NCBI GenBank assembly: GCA_031257725.1
Contig: JAIROD010000752.1
Location: forward strand, 1 to 5,240
Source of the DNA: Planctomycetaceae bacterium
Lineage (GTDB): Bacteria; Planctomycetota; Planctomycetia; Pirellulales; Thermoguttaceae
Direction of reading: 5' to 3'
Length of the DNA: 5,240 bases
Shown here: positions 4,641 through 5,240 of the stretch, one piece after another
Position numbering within the stretch: position 1 is the first letter of the stretch
Layout of the letters: each line of letters begins with the position of its first letter
The notes under the pieces: generated by a model
Databases searched by the model: none
Told to the model about the DNA's origin: nothing
Seen by the model: the letters and a program-made list of their open reading frames with translations, nothing else
Position numbers and translations under genes: made by a program

Positions 4641-4660
4641 CGATACAACGAAAAAAATAC

Positions 4661-4797
4661 GTAATATAATCAGTGAAATATTTTTTTTTAACTATTCAGT
4701 CGTTTCCTCCGAATGACCACCCCTAGCCCCTCCGAAGGAGAGGCAGGGGTGGTAAAAAATAAACTTCAATCTCCGAAAAATTCCACTGATATATTAC
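4661..4797. repeat. Palindromic element carrying motif copy g and a GC-rich hairpin
   Basis: A GTAATATAATCAGTGAAAT-like arm (about 4661-4679) is matched, inverted and with a few changes, by 4781-4797 (reverse complement GTAATATATCAGTGGAAT, ending in ATTAC at 4793-4797). Between them lie the motif core TAACTATTC (4689-4697) and a hairpin: ACCACCCCT (4716-4724) pairs with AGGGGTGGT (4745-4753), with a further CTCC/GGAG inner stem around GAA. The right arm lies at the start of the short coding remnant. It is probably a small non-autonomous repeat; a terminator is unlikely because no T run follows. Confidence 0.45.
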
Positions 4798-5042
4798 AAA
4801 AATACAGGTATTCGAGGTATTTCAAGAGAAGCGTTGCATGAAAAATTATTTGAATATTATTGTAAATTTATTGATGACCGGCGAAAATTAAAAAACCTAG
4901 ATTCCTCTCAACAAGAAAAAGAAAGCGCAAAAGAACATTTAACGCAAATGAAAAATGTCGCCTATCCTTTTTCCGCTTTTTGGAAGTGGGGCATATTTTG
5001 AGTGATGCTTTTCTTAATGAACAATTCAAGGGCATTCAATGA
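4756..5042 (+). pseudogene. Possible decayed coding remnant of unknown family
   Basis: One frame is open from 4756 to TGA at 4999-5001, with a coding-like stretch from 4801 (TGIRGISREALHEK, then FEYYCKFIDDRRKLKN, then KNVAYPFSAFWKWG). It is purine-rich and uses Glu, Lys and Gln codons like a real protein. No ATG or Shine-Dalgarno opens it, and the only internal ATG is late (4948). Near its end the next frame reads VGHILSDAFLNEQFKGIQ to TGA at 5040-5042, so a single frameshift near 4980-4995 could join the two. The upstream palindrome abuts it, as if the 5' part was lost. I do not recognise the family, and chance coding potential is possible. Confidence 0.3.
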
Positions 5043-5240
5043 CTTATATACTGTCCACTTTCTACCGGGCATCTCTAATAATTCAATTTTTTATCTTCAA
5101 CCGTTAACGACGGGGTTTACCCTAATACTACTGTATTGCTCAATTTGCTCGTACCTTTATCGCGTGGCAATTTTTCCGTTTTAAAAAAATTGTCGGTAGT
5201 TTTTTTTTGAAAATTTTTCTACATTGCTCTTTTAGCTTAC

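Noticed and set aside
4962..5072. 36-residue minus-strand frame beginning MPGRKWTVYKS
   Set aside because: It is protein-like in appearance but very short, without a ribosome binding site, and it overlaps the plus-strand relic. Noted as a possible fragment only.
5002..5184. Open frame of 60 codons on the plus strand
   Set aside because: Its composition is hydrophobic and pyrimidine-rich, it has no Shine-Dalgarno, it starts right after a stop in the same frame, and I recognise no family.
5115..5210. Reading YPNTTVLLNLLVPLSRGN...SVLKKL, resembling the C-terminal dimerisation region of hAT transposases
   Set aside because: The resemblance is short, lacks the conserved ERSFS core, has stops just upstream and would be unexpected here. 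Probably chance.

Overview
The window looks like chromosomal DNA of a bacterium with moderate to low GC. The best guess is a planctomycete-like lineage. This is an inference from three things: the type of UroD-superfamily protein, an rpsP-trmD-rplS cluster without rimM, and lysine-rich C-terminal tails on both ribosomal proteins. No rRNA or other definitive marker is present. Coding DNA fills only the middle; both flanks are long, repeat-dense intergenic DNA.

Left flank (1-982). The first 129 bases, read on the minus strand, encode the N-terminus of an ISAzo13-family transposase that runs out of the window. From about 200 to 820 there is no gene. This stretch holds stacked palindromes: a 14-bp terminator-like hairpin (212-245), a pair of perfect 28-nt inverted repeats that are themselves hairpins (346-373 and 488-515), three CCCCT/AGGGG mini-palindromes, a 95-bp MITE-like palindrome with a 19-bp perfect stem (649-743), and an inverted-repeat unit at 751-818.

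Core (983-4064). First comes a stand-alone UroD-superfamily protein with the His-x-Cys...Cys zinc ligands of corrinoid-dependent methyltransferases (MtaA/MtbA/CmuA-like), so it is not a HemE haem enzyme. An extended -10 promoter lies inside the open 5' extension of its frame, which favours a start at 983. A structured spacer with a terminator and a possible leader attenuator separates it from the operon rpsP (S16, TTG start with a strong Shine-Dalgarno), trmD (tRNA m1G37 methyltransferase) and rplS (L19). These three genes link ribosome assembly with tRNA modification. A clear intrinsic terminator closes the operon at 4116-4143.

Right flank (4065-5240). A 238-242 bp MITE-like element with 17-bp terminal inverted repeats and flanking TA dinucleotides (4189-4430) is followed by further hairpins and a second palindromic element (about 4661-4797). 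After these comes a short, apparently decayed coding remnant (about 4756-5042). Beyond 5042 I see nothing I can support.

The most notable pattern is a short motif, (G)TAACTATTC(A/C)GT. It occurs eight times (six exact copies of the 9-mer core) on both strands, always in intergenic DNA or at the very end of a gene, and usually close to a hairpin. It supplies the stop codon of the UroD-like gene and lies 12 bases after the rplS stop. It looks like a dispersed, possibly mobile or 3'-end-associated repeat family of this genome. I found no defence system, CRISPR array, tRNA or rRNA.
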